Positions 50,209-59,491 are shown, counted from the stretch's first letter. The stretch: DNA of 64,000 nucleotides from Hymenobacter aerophilus DSM 13606 (GCF_000382225.1 NZ_KB907816.1:25878-89877); one strand, 5' to 3'. Notes: generated by a model not told the origin, from the sequence alone. Numbers and translations: made by a program.

Positions 50209-51195
50209 CTACTTCTTAGCAGCGGCTTCCGCCGCCTCGTATTCAGCCAAATCGCGCGGGGCGTAGCCGTAGGGGTTTTCGGGGTTCTTGCCGGCGCGCC
50301 AGAGCACGTAGAGGCCCATAAACACCAGCGGGATGCTCAGCAGCTGGCCCATGTTGAACTGCATGCCCTGCTCGAAAGCCACTTGGTCTTCCTTGAAAAA
50401 CTCGATGAAGAAGCGGAACGAGAACAGCAGCACCACAAACAAGCCGAACAGCTGGCCACGGGGCGTGCGCTCCTTGGTGCGGTTCCACATCGAGTACAGC
50501 AGTGCAAACAGGAACACGCAGAACAACGACTCGTAAATCTGGGTGGGGTGGCGCGGCACCGCCACCAGCGAACCGGCCGCGACGGTGGCACCGGCCGGGC
50601 GGGCCTCTACCTTAATGTCGTCGTTGGGTTGGCGGAAGCGTTCCACCACATAAGAGTTGGCCGGCACGGGCTGATCGGGAGCGAATTGCTGCAGGTGCTC
50701 GTAGTCGCGCGGGAACACGAAGGCCCAGGGCGCGGTAGTCGGGTGGCCCACAATTTCGGAGTTCATCAGGTTGCCGATGCGGATGAGCGCGCCGCCCACC
50801 GCCACCACCAGCACGATGCGGTCGAGGGTCCAGAGCACATCAAACTTGTTGTTGCGGCTGAACAGCCACACGGCGAAGATGATGCCGATGGTGGCGCCGT
50901 GCGAGGCCAGCCCACCTTCCCATATCTTAAAGATGCTCAGCAGGTTGTCTTTGTACTGCGGCCAGTCGTAGAAGAACACGTGGCCCAGCCGGGCGCCCAG
51001 CACGGTGCCCAGCAGCACGTAAATCGTAATCACATCCACCCAGCGCGGCGACACCTTCTCCGACTTATACACGTGGCTCAGGATGAACGTGCCCACCACG
51101 AAGCCCGACATAAACAGCAGCCCGTACCAACGCAACGTCAGGGGCCCCAGGTGGGCAATAATGGGGTTTTGATTCCAGAGGATGGCACTCAGCAT
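50209..51195 (-). CDS. lgt: Prolipoprotein diacylglyceryl transferase
   Basis: A 328-residue inner-membrane enzyme that attaches diacylglycerol to the lipobox cysteine, the first step of lipoprotein maturation and relevant to the many lipoproteins in this window. About seven membrane segments are visible. Family features: RWYGLLFMSGFVVG, GARLGHVFFYDW, GGLASHGATIGI, and the signature RIGNLMNSEIVG. PRHPTQIYESL near the end is also diagnostic. There is an insertion around residues 160-225 between these conserved parts. The ATG at 51195 gives the expected N-terminus. Confidence 0.96.
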   Translation of the reverse strand: MLSAILWNQNPIIAHLGPLTLRWYGLLFMSGFVVGTFILSHVYKSEKVSPRWVDVITIYVLLGTVLGARLGHVFFYDWPQYKDNLLSIFKIWEGGLASHGATIGIIFAVWLFSRNNKFDVLWTLDRIVLVVAVGGALIRIGNLMNSEIVGHPTTAPWAFVFPRDYEHLQQFAPDQPVPANSYVVERFRQPNDDIKVEARPAGATVAAGSLVAVPRHPTQIYESLFCVFLFALLYSMWNRTKERTPRGQLFGLFVVLLFSFRFFIEFFKEDQVAFEQGMQFNMGQLLSIPLVFMGLYVLWRAGKNPENPYGYAPRDLAEYEAAEAAAKK

Positions 51196-51227
51196 ACAGG
51201 ATACGGCTTCAAAAGATGACAAGAGTT

Positions 51228-51235
51228 CAAAGGTA
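51228..51235 (-). promoter_or_regulatory. -7 box of lgt
   Basis: The minus strand reads TACCTTTG, ending 32 bases before the lgt ATG at 51195. Confidence 0.55.
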
Positions 51236-51314
51236 GTCAGACATTGGGCTTACGATTCCGCCAACCCCGGCCAGGCCCGAGCGCCAGGCAGCATCGGTGC
51301 CCGGGTGCCGGCCG

Positions 51315-51611
51315 CTACTCGCCGCCGAAGCTGGCTTCCGGGGAGCTGGGCGGCGGGTTGATGGCACTTACCGATTGCAAGGCCGCATCGTCGCCGCTTA
51401 GCAGCAGCAGGGCGCTTAGCAGCACGGCGTAGGCGGGCCAGTGCAGCCAGGTGCGCACCGGCAGCCGCTCGGCGGCGGTTTGCTGCTCGATTCGGGCGCG
51501 CACCCGGCTGTAAAAGTATGGGCCAGGGCCGGCGGCCGGCGGGGCCGGCAGCTGGCGCAGCAGGTCTTCCCACTCTTCGTCGGCGTTGGGGCGGGCGGCA
51601 AAATCAGACAT
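51315..51611 (-). CDS. Small single-span protein, possible anti-sigma partner
   Basis: A 98-residue protein with an acidic N-terminal region (MSDFAARPNADEEWEDLLRQLPAPP), a segment YFYSRVRARIEQQ typical of short anti-sigma-like helices, and one hydrophobic span (WPAYAVLLSALLLLS). Its start overlaps the end of the ECF sigma gene by eight bases, implying translational coupling. The position and topology suggest a membrane-bound regulator of that sigma factor, but no zinc-binding anti-sigma motif is present. Confidence 0.65.
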   Translation of the reverse strand: MSDFAARPNADEEWEDLLRQLPAPPAAGPGPYFYSRVRARIEQQTAAERLPVRTWLHWPAYAVLLSALLLLSGDDAALQSVSAINPPPSSPEASFGGE

Positions 51612-52236
51612 GGCGCGGGGTGGCTTGAAAGTGGGCGCGCAGCGTTTTGCGGGCGCGAAATAACAACGACTCGACGGCGGGCACCGAGGTATGGAGCACG
51701 GCCGCTATTTCCTCGTAGCTCAGCTCCTGCTCGTGGCGCAGCGTGAAAGCCACCTGCTGCTGGTCGGGCAGCCGGGCAATCCGGGCCCGCAGGATTTCCA
51801 CCTGTTGCCGGCCTTCCAGCTCGGCCTGCGGGTGCTCGTGGTGCGCCGGCTCGTGGAGCACTTGGTTGTCCAGCCCGAACAGGCTGGTCAGGTAGGCGAA
51901 GCGCTTACGGGTGCGGGCCCGGCGTCGGTGCTTGAGGGCGTGCGAGGTGGCCAGCCGGTAGAGCCAGGTGGTCAGCGTGGCCTCGCCCCGGAACCGGTCA
52001 ATCGTCTGGTACACCTCCACAAATACTTCCTGCGCCACGTCCTCGGCTTCCTCGGGCGAGCCAAGCAGCGCCAGCACCGTGCGGTAAACCCGGTTCTGGT
52101 AGCGTTCCACCAGCGTACGAAACGCTGCCTCACTGCCCGCCTGCAACTGCGCCACCAGCTCGACATCGGCGCCGGGCGGCGCGGACGGCGCAGCGGGCAG
52201 CAACTGAGAAAGCGCAGGCAGCGGAAGCGTGTACAT
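51604..52236 (-). CDS. ECF-type RNA polymerase sigma factor
   Basis: A 210-residue sigma-70 family protein. Region 2 spans the segment RYQNRVYRTVLALLGSPEEAEDVAQEVF through FRGEATLTTWLYRLATSHAL, recognising the -10 region. Region 4 (LPDQQQVAFTLRHEQELSYEEIAAVLHTSVPAVESLLFRARKTL) carries the helix-turn-helix. The N-terminal 25 residues are Pro/Ala-rich and extra to the fold, so the true start could be later. It is coupled to the small membrane protein downstream. Target genes are not evident. Confidence 0.93.
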   Translation of the reverse strand: MYTLPLPALSQLLPAAPSAPPGADVELVAQLQAGSEAAFRTLVERYQNRVYRTVLALLGSPEEAEDVAQEVFVEVYQTIDRFRGEATLTTWLYRLATSHALKHRRRARTRKRFAYLTSLFGLDNQVLHEPAHHEHPQAELEGRQQVEILRARIARLPDQQQVAFTLRHEQELSYEEIAAVLHTSVPAVESLLFRARKTLRAHFQATPRHV

Positions 52237-52396
52237 CCGGGAAGCAGAAGGAGAATACAGGACCCGACCGGCTCCGGCAATTGCCGCCCGCAGCAGGGTT
52301 TCACAAGCTTAGGGCCGCCTGGCGGCCAGAACTTGCGCCCGCGCTTTCATTTATTATTCAACTACCTGCTGAACAAAACATTAAATTACAACAACA

Positions 52397-52492
52397 GTGT
52401 AGAGACGCGACCTATCGCGTCTCGGCGTTGCTGATGTTGCCCGTCAGGCGTCGCCGTTCAACGCCGAGACGCGATGGGTCGCGTCTCTACAC
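52397..52492. repeat. Inverted repeat with GTAGAGACGCGA arms
   Basis: GTGTAGAGACGCGACCTATC... (from 52397) pairs with ...GATGGGTCGCGTCTCTACAC (to 52492); arms are about 38 bases with one or two mismatches. It is a third hairpin family, unrelated to the GTCAT type, in the 290-base gap between the sigma gene and nadE. Confidence 0.85.
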
Positions 52493-52526
52493 CGTTGCTG
52501 CAGTAAGAAAGCCACCAACTCACAAC

Positions 52527-54500
52527 CTATAGTTCTGCCAGCTCCTGGGTGTAGCCGCCGCTCAAAATGGGAAAGCGCAGCCAGGAGCGCGGGTCCACGT
52601 TGTAGTCGTCGAGGTGGAAGCCGGGGGCGAACCGCTCGCGCTTCCACTGGTTGCGGCTCCAGAGGCTGAAAAAGCGCTTGACGTAGGTTTTGAGCTGCTC
52701 GGGGTCGGCGGCGGGGTCTTCGTGCACGAGCGTGGCCAGCACTTGGGCGGGGGCCAGGCGGTCGTAGAAGCCCAGCCGCTCGATGCGGTTGAGCAACGGG
52801 TAGGGCATCAGGTCGCGCTCATCGGTCTGGTTGTCTTCCAGGGGGCGCAGCTCGGCGGTGGGCTGCAGGCCGTTCACCCGGCGCAGGCCGGGGTAGTTCA
52901 GCTCCGTTTCGGCCCAGCGCAGCCACTGCTTCACAAAATACTTATCGACGCCGGCAATGGGCGAGATGGAGCCGGCCGTGTCGCCGTCCATGGTGCAGTA
53001 GCCCACGCTGGCTTCCGAGCGGTTGGAGGTCGTCATCAGCAGGCAGTTGCCAATGTTGGCCAGCATCCAGATGGCGGGGGCGCGCACCCGGGCCTGAATG
53101 TTTTGCAGGGCCAAATCGTCGGTTTGCCAAGTAAGGGGGCGGCCCAGCGCGTGCTCAATCTTGCCCACGTAGCCGCTTACTTCGTCGTCAATTTCCCAGT
53201 GATAAAACACGGCCCCAACGTCCTCGGCCAGCTCCTGGGCCGAATTGAATGTGTCGTCGGAGGAGTTGACGGTGCCCTGGTAGGCGCAGGTGAGCAGGCG
53301 GCCGGTCAGGCGGCGGTTCAGCTCGCGCTGGTTTACGGTAACGGCCTCGGTGCTGGCGGCGGGCAGGTTACCAGCCGGCGCGGGGCTGGGCGAACCATCG
53401 GCGGCCACCAGCTCGGCGCGGGCGGGCTCGGCCTCTTTTTCGCCGGTGATTTCCGCTATGTCGGCGGCCGTGAAGCAGCCCGAGCGGCGCATGAATTCGG
53501 CCGTACCCAGTTCGGCCGTGCCCAGCCGTACCATTTCAGCCACGGCTACGGCGCACATGCTGGAGTCAGCCCCGCCGCTGAGGCTAAGCACGAAGCCTTT
53601 GCTGCGGGCCTTGCGCAGGTAGTCGAACAGCGCCAGACTCAGCGCCTGGTTTAGCTCCAGGTACTCATCGGGCGTGGGCAGGGCCGGAATCTGTTCGGCC
53701 AGCGGCAGGTCGGTGGCAAAGTCCACGTCCACGCACTCCAGGTCCACTTCCTTGAAGCTCAGCAGTTGGTTGCGCTGGAGCAGATGACCGTTGCGGGCCA
53801 CCAGAATTTCGCCGTCGTAAATCATGCGGCCCGACTCGTTGCCCAGCAGGTTGGCGTAGAGGTAGGTGCACTCGAACTTGCGCGAGGCCTTGAGCACCAA
53901 TTGGTAGCGCAAGTCGGTCTTGCTCATGGCGAAGTGCGAGGCCGAGGGATTCACAATCAAATCCACTTTGCCCTTGAGGCGGCTGGCGGGCCGCACCTCG
54001 TCGGGCCGCCACGCATCCTCGCAGATTTCAAACCCGAACCGCACGCCCTGGTGCTCAAACGTAAGGTCGCCCAGCGGCCACTCCTCTCCTGCCCACTGCA
54101 CCGTGGTGGTTTCGCCGGCCGGCCACGGATGGAAGAAGCGGGGCTCGTAGTGCACCCCGTCGTTGGCCAGAAACTGCTTGGCCGCGAAGCCCAGAATCTG
54201 CCCGTCGCGCAGTACGGCAGCCGTATTGTAGGTGCGGCCACTCAGGCGCACCGGCAGGCCCACCACCACGCAGATGCCCTGGGTCCAGGGCCGGATAGTT
54301 TGCAGGTGTTGCAGGGCCGCTTCGGGCAGCCAGTCGCTCAGAAACAAATCTTCGCAGCCGTAGCCGGTGAGGCTCATTTCCGGCAAACACAACAGCTCCA
54401 CCCCGGCTTCTTGGGCCTGGGTTATGGCCGCCTGAATCGTGCGCAGGTTGTGGGTCCAGTCGAAGGGAATCTGGTTGAGGGCGGCGCCGGCTATTCGCAT
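52527..54500 (-). CDS. nadE: Glutamine-dependent NAD+ synthase
   Basis: A 657-residue enzyme for the last step of NAD+ synthesis. The N-terminal nitrilase-type glutaminase domain has its Glu in CLPEMSLTGYGCEDL, Lys in the GFAAKQFLAND region and Cys in FEICEDAW. The C-terminal synthetase has the P-loop SLSGGADSS, then NIQARVRAPAIWMLANIGNC, TSNRSEASVGYCTMDGD and the Lys/Asp-rich C-terminal part. About 60 residues of low-conservation sequence (around residues 330-390, Ala/Glu/Pro-rich) interrupt the synthetase domain. Length fits this eukaryote-like long NadE class seen in Bacteroidota. Confidence 0.96.
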   Translation of the reverse strand: MRIAGAALNQIPFDWTHNLRTIQAAITQAQEAGVELLCLPEMSLTGYGCEDLFLSDWLPEAALQHLQTIRPWTQGICVVVGLPVRLSGRTYNTAAVLRDGQILGFAAKQFLANDGVHYEPRFFHPWPAGETTTVQWAGEEWPLGDLTFEHQGVRFGFEICEDAWRPDEVRPASRLKGKVDLIVNPSASHFAMSKTDLRYQLVLKASRKFECTYLYANLLGNESGRMIYDGEILVARNGHLLQRNQLLSFKEVDLECVDVDFATDLPLAEQIPALPTPDEYLELNQALSLALFDYLRKARSKGFVLSLSGGADSSMCAVAVAEMVRLGTAELGTAEFMRRSGCFTAADIAEITGEKEAEPARAELVAADGSPSPAPAGNLPAASTEAVTVNQRELNRRLTGRLLTCAYQGTVNSSDDTFNSAQELAEDVGAVFYHWEIDDEVSGYVGKIEHALGRPLTWQTDDLALQNIQARVRAPAIWMLANIGNCLLMTTSNRSEASVGYCTMDGDTAGSISPIAGVDKYFVKQWLRWAETELNYPGLRRVNGLQPTAELRPLEDNQTDERDLMPYPLLNRIERLGFYDRLAPAQVLATLVHEDPAADPEQLKTYVKRFFSLWSRNQWKRERFAPGFHLDDYNVDPRSWLRFPILSGGYTQELAEL

Positions 54501-54560
54501 GGTTTGGGGTCGGGAAGTTGGTCCTGCAAATCAACTCCTTTTTCCCGGCTTGGGTTGCTT

Positions 54561-54677
54561 TTGAACGGCTCTGCGCCCTCTGCGAAACCATTGCGTCCTC
54601 TGCGGGCTTAGTCGTTGTTACGATTTTATCCCGCAGAGGACGCAGTGGTTTCGCAGAGGGCGCAGAGCCGTTCTCAA
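54561..54677. repeat. Inverted repeat between nadE and rnc
   Basis: TTGAACGGCTCTGCGCCCTC... (54561-54606) pairs with ...GAGGGCGCAGAGCCGTTCTC (54630-54677), arms near 46 bases with few mismatches. The right arm touches the stop codon of rnc. Fourth distinct hairpin sequence in the window. Confidence 0.85.
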
Positions 54678-55426
54678 ACTCCCAGCGCCGCCAACGCCCG
54701 CTCGGCGGCCAGCTGCTCGGCCTGCTTTTTCGAGAGGCCCATGCCGGTGGCCACGGGTTCATCATCGACCATCACCACGGCCGAAAACTCCATCACGCCG
54801 CCGGGGCGGGCTTCGCCGGTGAGCTCGTAGCGCATGTTGCGGCTGTTGCGCTGGGCCCACTCAATCAGCTTGCTCTTGAAGTTGGTGGTCGTTTCGGTCA
54901 TGGCCTTCACATCGACGAAAGGCTTGAGCAAACGGGCGAGCACAAATTTGCGGGCTGTTTTGTAGCCGTGGTCGAGGTACACGGCGCCCACCAGGGCCTC
55001 CAGGGCGTTGCCGTTCACGGAGCGCGAGCGGGCCGCCCGGCCCTGGGCCACGTCGAGCTGCACGAGCTTGTCGAGGCCGATTTTGAGGGCGATGCTGTTG
55101 AGGCTTTCGCGGTTGACGATGCGGCTGCGCATCTCCGTCAGGAAACCTTCCTGCTCGTAGGGGAACTTGCGGAACAGGAACTCGGCCACGGCCGTGCCCA
55201 GCACCGCGTCGCCCAGAAACTCCAGCCGCTCGTTGCTTTGGTGGCGGGCCTGCTCGCCCTGCTGGCGCACCACCGACGAGTGCGTAAAGGCCAGCCGGTA
55301 GAGCTGCACGTTGCCCGGCGCCCGGCCCGTAATCGTGGTAATGGCCTGCCGAAAGGCCCGGTCGCGACCAATCAGCCGGCGAAAAAAGCCGAACAACGGC
55401 AAAGGCTGGCCGGGAGGCTTGGGCAT
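54674..55426 (-). CDS. rnc: Ribonuclease III
   Basis: A 250-residue double-strand-specific endoribonuclease processing rRNA and mRNA. The catalytic signature NERLEFLGDAVLGTAVAEFL is complete, and the second acidic cluster is in NALEALVGAVYLDHG. A C-terminal dsRNA-binding domain (NFKSKLIEWAQRN, then SKKQAEQLAAERALAAL) is present. It follows fabF and acpP on the same strand, the usual order acpP-fabF-rnc in Bacteroidota, though hairpin repeats separate the genes here. Confidence 0.97.
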   Translation of the reverse strand: MPKPPGQPLPLFGFFRRLIGRDRAFRQAITTITGRAPGNVQLYRLAFTHSSVVRQQGEQARHQSNERLEFLGDAVLGTAVAEFLFRKFPYEQEGFLTEMRSRIVNRESLNSIALKIGLDKLVQLDVAQGRAARSRSVNGNALEALVGAVYLDHGYKTARKFVLARLLKPFVDVKAMTETTTNFKSKLIEWAQRNSRNMRYELTGEARPGGVMEFSAVVMVDDEPVATGMGLSKKQAEQLAAERALAALGV

Positions 55427-55460
55427 GCTGTTTTTACTGTAATGAAGCTGTTAAAAAAAT

Positions 55461-55583
55461 GTCATGCTGAGCGGAGCGGAGCGTAGTCGAAGCATCTCTA
55501 CCGCACTGCTAACTCCTTGACATTAGGAGTAGCGTTGCCCGCGAGATGCTTCGACTGCGGCTGCGCCTTCGCTCAGCATGACA
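55461..55583. repeat. Inverted repeat, GATGCTTCGA subtype (copy 9)
   Basis: GTCATGCTGAGCGGAGCGG... at 55461 pairs imperfectly with ...CGCTCAGCATGAC ending about 55582; inner arms contain GAAGCATCTCTACC and GCGAGATGCTTCGAC. Same subtype as copy 3. It lies between fabF and rnc. Confidence 0.85.
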
Positions 55584-55601
55584 CGTTCTTTTTCCTGGTA
55601 T

Positions 55602-56855
55602 CTACTCGCTTACCTTCCGGAAGATAACCGACGTGTTGTGGCCGCCGAAACCGAAGGTGTTGCTCATGGCGATGTTCACTTCGCGCCTCTGGGCCTCGTT
55701 GAAGGTGAAATTCAGCTTCGGGTCCAGCTCGGGGTCGTCGGTGAAGTGGTTGATGGTCGGCGGCACCATGTCGTGCTGCATGGCCATGATGCAGGCCACG
55801 GCCTCGATGGCCCCGGCGGCGCCCAACAGGTGGCCGGTCATGCTCTTGGTCGAGCTGATGTTCAGGTCGTAGGCATGCTCACCGAACACTTTCTGGATGG
55901 CCTTCACCTCGGCGCCGTCGCCCAGGGGCGTGCTCGTGCCGTGGGTGTTGATGTAGTCCACCTCCTCGGGCTTGATGCCGGCGTCGCGCAGCGCGTTCTG
56001 CATCACCAGCACCACGCCGTTGCCCTCGGGGTCGGGGGCCGTGATGTGGTAGGCATCGGCCGACATGCCGCCGCCAATCAGCTCGGCGTAGATTTTGGCG
56101 CCGCGGGCCTTGGCGTGCTCGTACTCTTCGAGCACCAGCGCGGCCGCGCCCTCGCCCAGCACAAAGCCGTCGCGCTCCTTGTCGTAGGGGCGCGAGGCCT
56201 GCTCGGGCGCGTCGTTGCGCTCACTCATGGCCTTGAGGGCGTTGAAGCCGCCCACGCCCGATTCGGTGATGGCTGCCTCCGAGCCGCCCGTCACGATGAC
56301 GTCGGCCATGTTGAGGCGGATGTAGTTGAAGGCCGAAATAATCGAGTCCGACGACGACGCGCAGGCCGAGGTAGTCACGAAATTGGGGCCCCGGAATTTG
56401 TGGCGGATGGAAATGTTGCCCGACGAGCTGTCGGCAATCATTTTCGGAATGAAGAAGGGGTTGAAGCGGGGCGTGCCGTCGCCGTTGGCGAAGGCAATGC
56501 ACTCGGCCTGCAACGACGTGAGGCCGCCGATGCCCGAACCCCAGATAACGCCCACGCGGTCCTTGTCGATGCCTTCCTCGTTGAGCCGGGCGTCTTCGAT
56601 GGCCTCGTTGGCCGCAATCAGGCCGAACTGGGTGAAGATGTCCATTTTGCGGCCTTCTTTGCGGTCGAAGTAGTCGTCGGGATTGTAGTCCTTTACTTCG
56701 CAGGCAAAGCGGGTTTTAAACTTGCCGGCATCAAAGCGCGTGATGGGCGCGGCGCCGCTGCGGCCGGCCACCAGGCCTTCCCAGTAGGCGGGGGCAGTTT
56801 TGCCGACGGGGGTAAGGGCACCCAGGCCGGTCACGACAACTCTCCGGAGAGACAT
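55602..56855 (-). CDS. fabF: Beta-ketoacyl-ACP synthase II
   Basis: A 417-residue condensing enzyme extending fatty acids on ACP. The catalytic triad is visible: Cys in TSACASSSDSII, His in NTHGTSTPLGD and His in TKSMTGHLLGAAGAIE. The N-terminus MSLRRVVVTGLGALTPVG is the family start and the C-terminus (SNTFGFGGHNTSVIF) is complete. It lies about 180 bases downstream of acpP, its substrate carrier, with a palindromic sequence in between. Confidence 0.98.
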   Translation of the reverse strand: MSLRRVVVTGLGALTPVGKTAPAYWEGLVAGRSGAAPITRFDAGKFKTRFACEVKDYNPDDYFDRKEGRKMDIFTQFGLIAANEAIEDARLNEEGIDKDRVGVIWGSGIGGLTSLQAECIAFANGDGTPRFNPFFIPKMIADSSSGNISIRHKFRGPNFVTTSACASSSDSIISAFNYIRLNMADVIVTGGSEAAITESGVGGFNALKAMSERNDAPEQASRPYDKERDGFVLGEGAAALVLEEYEHAKARGAKIYAELIGGGMSADAYHITAPDPEGNGVVLVMQNALRDAGIKPEEVDYINTHGTSTPLGDGAEVKAIQKVFGEHAYDLNISSTKSMTGHLLGAAGAIEAVACIMAMQHDMVPPTINHFTDDPELDPKLNFTFNEAQRREVNIAMSNTFGFGGHNTSVIFRKVSE

Positions 56856-56935
56856 AGGCTAGTTTGAGTAGCGGGAAAATGGAAAGGGTACAAAAGCAAA
56901 CCGGCCGGCGGCAGGCCGACCGGGAAGCAGTATCT

Positions 56936-57022
56936 AGTAGCTGGTATTGAGTAGTGAGATAATGTGCTGACGGTCCATAAAAACCCCGTTGCACGTCATC
57001 TCACTACTCAATACCAGCTACT
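56936..57022. repeat. Inverted repeat between acpP and fabF
   Basis: AGTAGCTGGTATTGAGTAGT... (56936-56960) pairs perfectly over 25 bases with 56998-57022. The arms are A/T-rich and themselves contain tandem-like TAGTA units. It may attenuate readthrough from acpP to fabF, allowing more ACP than FabF. Confidence 0.85.
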
Positions 57023-57036
57023 CAATACTTAAAAGT

Positions 57037-57273
57037 CTACTTAGCGTGCTCTTCGAGGTAGCTGATAGCCTGACCCACGGTGCCAATGTTTTCAGCCTGG
57101 TCGTCGGGGATGGACACGTTGAATTCTTTTTCGAACTCCATGATCAGCTCAACCGTGTCAAGCGAATCGGCGCCCAAATCGTTGGTGAACGAAGCCTCGG
57201 GGGTTACTTCCGACGCTTCAACACCCAATTTATCGATGATGATGGCCTTTACTTTCTCTGCAATTTCAGACAT
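57037..57273 (-). CDS. acpP: Acyl carrier protein
   Basis: A complete 78-residue carrier protein of fatty acid synthesis. The Ser that receives 4-phosphopantetheine is in [14 protein letters not shown]. The sequence is acidic and has the standard four-helix pattern ([47 protein letters not shown]). It is first of the acpP-fabF-rnc group and divergent from the IPExxxVDY gene. Confidence 0.98.
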   Translation of the reverse strand: MSEIAEKVKAIIIDKLGVEASEVTPEASFTNDLGADSLDTVELIMEFEKEFNVSIPDDQAENIGTVGQAISYLEEHAK

Positions 57274-57403
57274 TTCCGTGGGGGTTTAAAAGAAAACTCG
57301 GCACAAATAACACCATCTTCGCTAACATTGTCAAACTTCCAGCCCCTTATCTTGTGGGTGTAAGATTATGGCCCTGCCAGTTTTGTGGGCCCGGCAGGCC
57401 GCG

Positions 57404-57411
57404 TACTTTTG
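57404..57411 (+). promoter_or_regulatory. -7 box of the IPExxxVDY gene
   Basis: TACTTTTG ends 25 bases before the ATG at 57437. Confidence 0.6.
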
Positions 57412-57436
57412 CCTTTTCGCCCCCGCCCCGCCGCTT

Positions 57437-57868
57437 ATGAAAACCTTCACCCTCGACGTGGATTACGCCTGCGACTTCGACCTGTTCGGGCTCGTTTCGT
57501 CGTCGCGCGAGCACACGCTGGCCTGGGTGCTCAACCGTACCTTGCACCTGCGCCTCATCAAGCAGCCCGACCTGATTTTCGACTTGCTGCAGAAGGGCCG
57601 CCTCGTGATTAGCAACTACCTGCACGCCACCGAACACCACACGCTGCGCCTGTTCCGCAACCGTAGCGCCGACGCCTCCGCCCTGAAAAAACCCTACCTC
57701 GCCCCCGACATCCGCCAGTACGACTACCTGCTGCAGATTAATGCCGGCGGCGCGGGTCTGCCCCCCACCCCCCAACTTATTGCCCAGCTCACGGCCCTGC
57801 CCGAAGTGCAGCTCGTGAGCCAGTTCGACCCCAACGACCTGAAGTTTAAAGAGAACTTTCTTTTCTGA
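57437..57868 (+). CDS. IPExxxVDY-family protein
   Basis: A 143-residue member of a small Bacteroidota-restricted family that sits beside pyruvate kinase and acpP. It opens FTLDVDYACDFDLFGLVSSSREHTLAWVLN, where the VDY element of the family name appears near the N-terminus, and continues YDYLLQINAGGAG. Its role is unknown; the conserved neighbourhood suggests a link to central metabolism or its regulation. A stem-loop (57871-57890) and T-rich stretch separate it from pyk. Confidence 0.85.
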   Translation: MKTFTLDVDYACDFDLFGLVSSSREHTLAWVLNRTLHLRLIKQPDLIFDLLQKGRLVISNYLHATEHHTLRLFRNRSADASALKKPYLAPDIRQYDYLLQINAGGAGLPPTPQLIAQLTALPEVQLVSQFDPNDLKFKENFLF

Positions 57869-57870
57869 GA

Positions 57871-57890
57871 CGCCGGCCACTCGGCCGGCG
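57871..57890 (+). terminator. Stem-loop between the IPExxxVDY gene and pyk
   Basis: CGCCGGCC-ACTC-GGCCGGCG is an 8-base perfect stem followed by CCTCTTTCTTTTC. It probably gives partial termination before pyk. Confidence 0.7.
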
Positions 57891-57927
57891 CCTCTTTCTT
57901 TTCGCTTTTCAGTTTCTCCGCTACCTC

Positions 57928-59367
57928 ATGGAAGTCACGCCGCATTTCAATAAAACCAAGATAATTGCCACCGTTGGGCCGGCCTCCAACACCTACGACA
58001 AGCTGGCCACGCTTATGCGCGAGGGCGTCGATGTGTTTCGGCTCAACTTCTCGCACGGCTCCCACGAAGACCACCAGGCCGTTATCCACACCGTGCGCCG
58101 CCTCAACAAGGATTTGCGCATGAACGTGGGCCTGCTCCAGGACTTGCAGGGCCCCAAAATCCGCCTCGGCGAAGTGGAGGGTGGCCAAGTCGAAATCAAG
58201 GCCGGCGACAAAATAAAGCTGGTGTGCGGCGAGAAGGAAATCAGCACCGCCACGCGCCTGAGCACGATTTACATGGGCCTGGCCCGCGACGTGAAGCCGG
58301 GCGACATGATTCTCATCGACGACGGTAAGCTAGAGCTGCGCGTGCTGGCCACCGACCGCGACCAGGAAGTGGACGTGGAGGTGGTGTACGGCGGCCTCGT
58401 GAAGCCCCGCAAAGGCATCAACCTGCCCAACTCCGACGTGTCAGCCCCCTCCATGACGGAGAAGGACATCGAGGACCTGCGCTTCGGCCTCGAAAACGAC
58501 GTCGACTGGATTGCCCTTTCGTTTGCCCGCCGCGCCGAGGATATTCGCTTCATCAAAAACCTGATTGCCGAGAGCGGCAAAGCCATCCGGGTAATAGCCA
58601 AAATCGAAACCCCCGAGGGCCTGCGCAACCTCGACGAAATCATTGCCCTCACCGATGCCGTAATGGTGGCCCGCGGTGATTTGGGCGTGGAAGTGTCGAT
58701 GGAGGAAGTGCCGATGGCCCAGAAGAGCATCGTGGCCAAGTGCAATAAGCTGGGCGTGCCCGTGATTGTGGCCACCCAGATGATGGAGAGCATGATTACG
58801 GCCCCGCGCCCCACCCGCGCCGAAACCAGCGACGTGGCCAACGCCGTCATCGACGGGGCCGATGCCGTGATGCTGTCGGCCGAAACCGCCGTGGGCCAGT
58901 ACCCGGCCGAAGTTATCCGCTCGATGGTGGGCACCATCAAGAGCGTGGAAACCCAACTCCCGAGCCTCTACAACCACTGGTTCCCCATCGACCCCGAGGC
59001 GCCCTCGTTCATGGTCGACAGCGTGCTGTCGGCGGCCTGCCACCTGGCCAAAAATACCAAGGCCAAGGCCATTACCGGCATGACGCACCGCGGCTACACG
59101 GCCTTCCAGATTGCCAAGTACCGCCCCCAGGCCAACATCTTCATCTTCACCGACAACCGCCCGCTGCTCACGGCCCTGAGCCTCATCTGGGGCGTGCGCG
59201 GCTTCTACTACGACCGCCTCGTCAGCACCGACAGCACCATCTCCGACATCAAGTTCGCCCTCACTGCCTCGGGCCACCTACAAAAGGGCGACGTATTCAT
59301 CAACACCGCCTCCATGCCCATCAATAAAAAGGGCAAAACCAACATGGTGAAAGTGAGCGTGGCTTAA
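57928..59367 (+). CDS. pyk: Pyruvate kinase
   Basis: A 479-residue glycolytic enzyme making pyruvate and ATP from phosphoenolpyruvate and ADP. N-terminal TKIIATVGPASNTYDKL, active-site RLNFSHGSHEDH, LQDLQGPKIRLGE, the signature IRVIAKIETPEGLRNLDEII with the catalytic Lys, VMVARGDLGVE and ATQMMESMI are all present. The C-terminal regulatory domain is complete. It forms a forward unit with the IPExxxVDY gene. Confidence 0.98.
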   Translation: MEVTPHFNKTKIIATVGPASNTYDKLATLMREGVDVFRLNFSHGSHEDHQAVIHTVRRLNKDLRMNVGLLQDLQGPKIRLGEVEGGQVEIKAGDKIKLVCGEKEISTATRLSTIYMGLARDVKPGDMILIDDGKLELRVLATDRDQEVDVEVVYGGLVKPRKGINLPNSDVSAPSMTEKDIEDLRFGLENDVDWIALSFARRAEDIRFIKNLIAESGKAIRVIAKIETPEGLRNLDEIIALTDAVMVARGDLGVEVSMEEVPMAQKSIVAKCNKLGVPVIVATQMMESMITAPRPTRAETSDVANAVIDGADAVMLSAETAVGQYPAEVIRSMVGTIKSVETQLPSLYNHWFPIDPEAPSFMVDSVLSAACHLAKNTKAKAITGMTHRGYTAFQIAKYRPQANIFIFTDNRPLLTALSLIWGVRGFYYDRLVSTDSTISDIKFALTASGHLQKGDVFINTASMPINKKGKTNMVKVSVA

Positions 59368-59390
59368 TCTTGAAACCACTGAAGTGTGAA

Positions 59391-59421
59391 AGGCCTGCTG
59401 GAACTTGGTTCCGGCAGGCCT
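59391..59421 (+). terminator. Terminator of pyk
   Basis: AGGCCTGCTGGAAC and GTTCCGGCAGGCCT flank a 3-base loop, followed by ATTTTAG. Confidence 0.85.
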
Positions 59422-59491
59422 ATTTTAGTCAAGCTCGGGTGTAGAAGCCGAAGTAATATGACGGTTACGCTCCAGACATAATCATCTATTC

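Noticed and set aside
57300..57340. A promoter for acpP on the minus strand with TTTG and a TATTTG-like box
   Set aside because: The -7 box is one base short of TAnnTTTG and the spacing is 22, so it is too weak to list.
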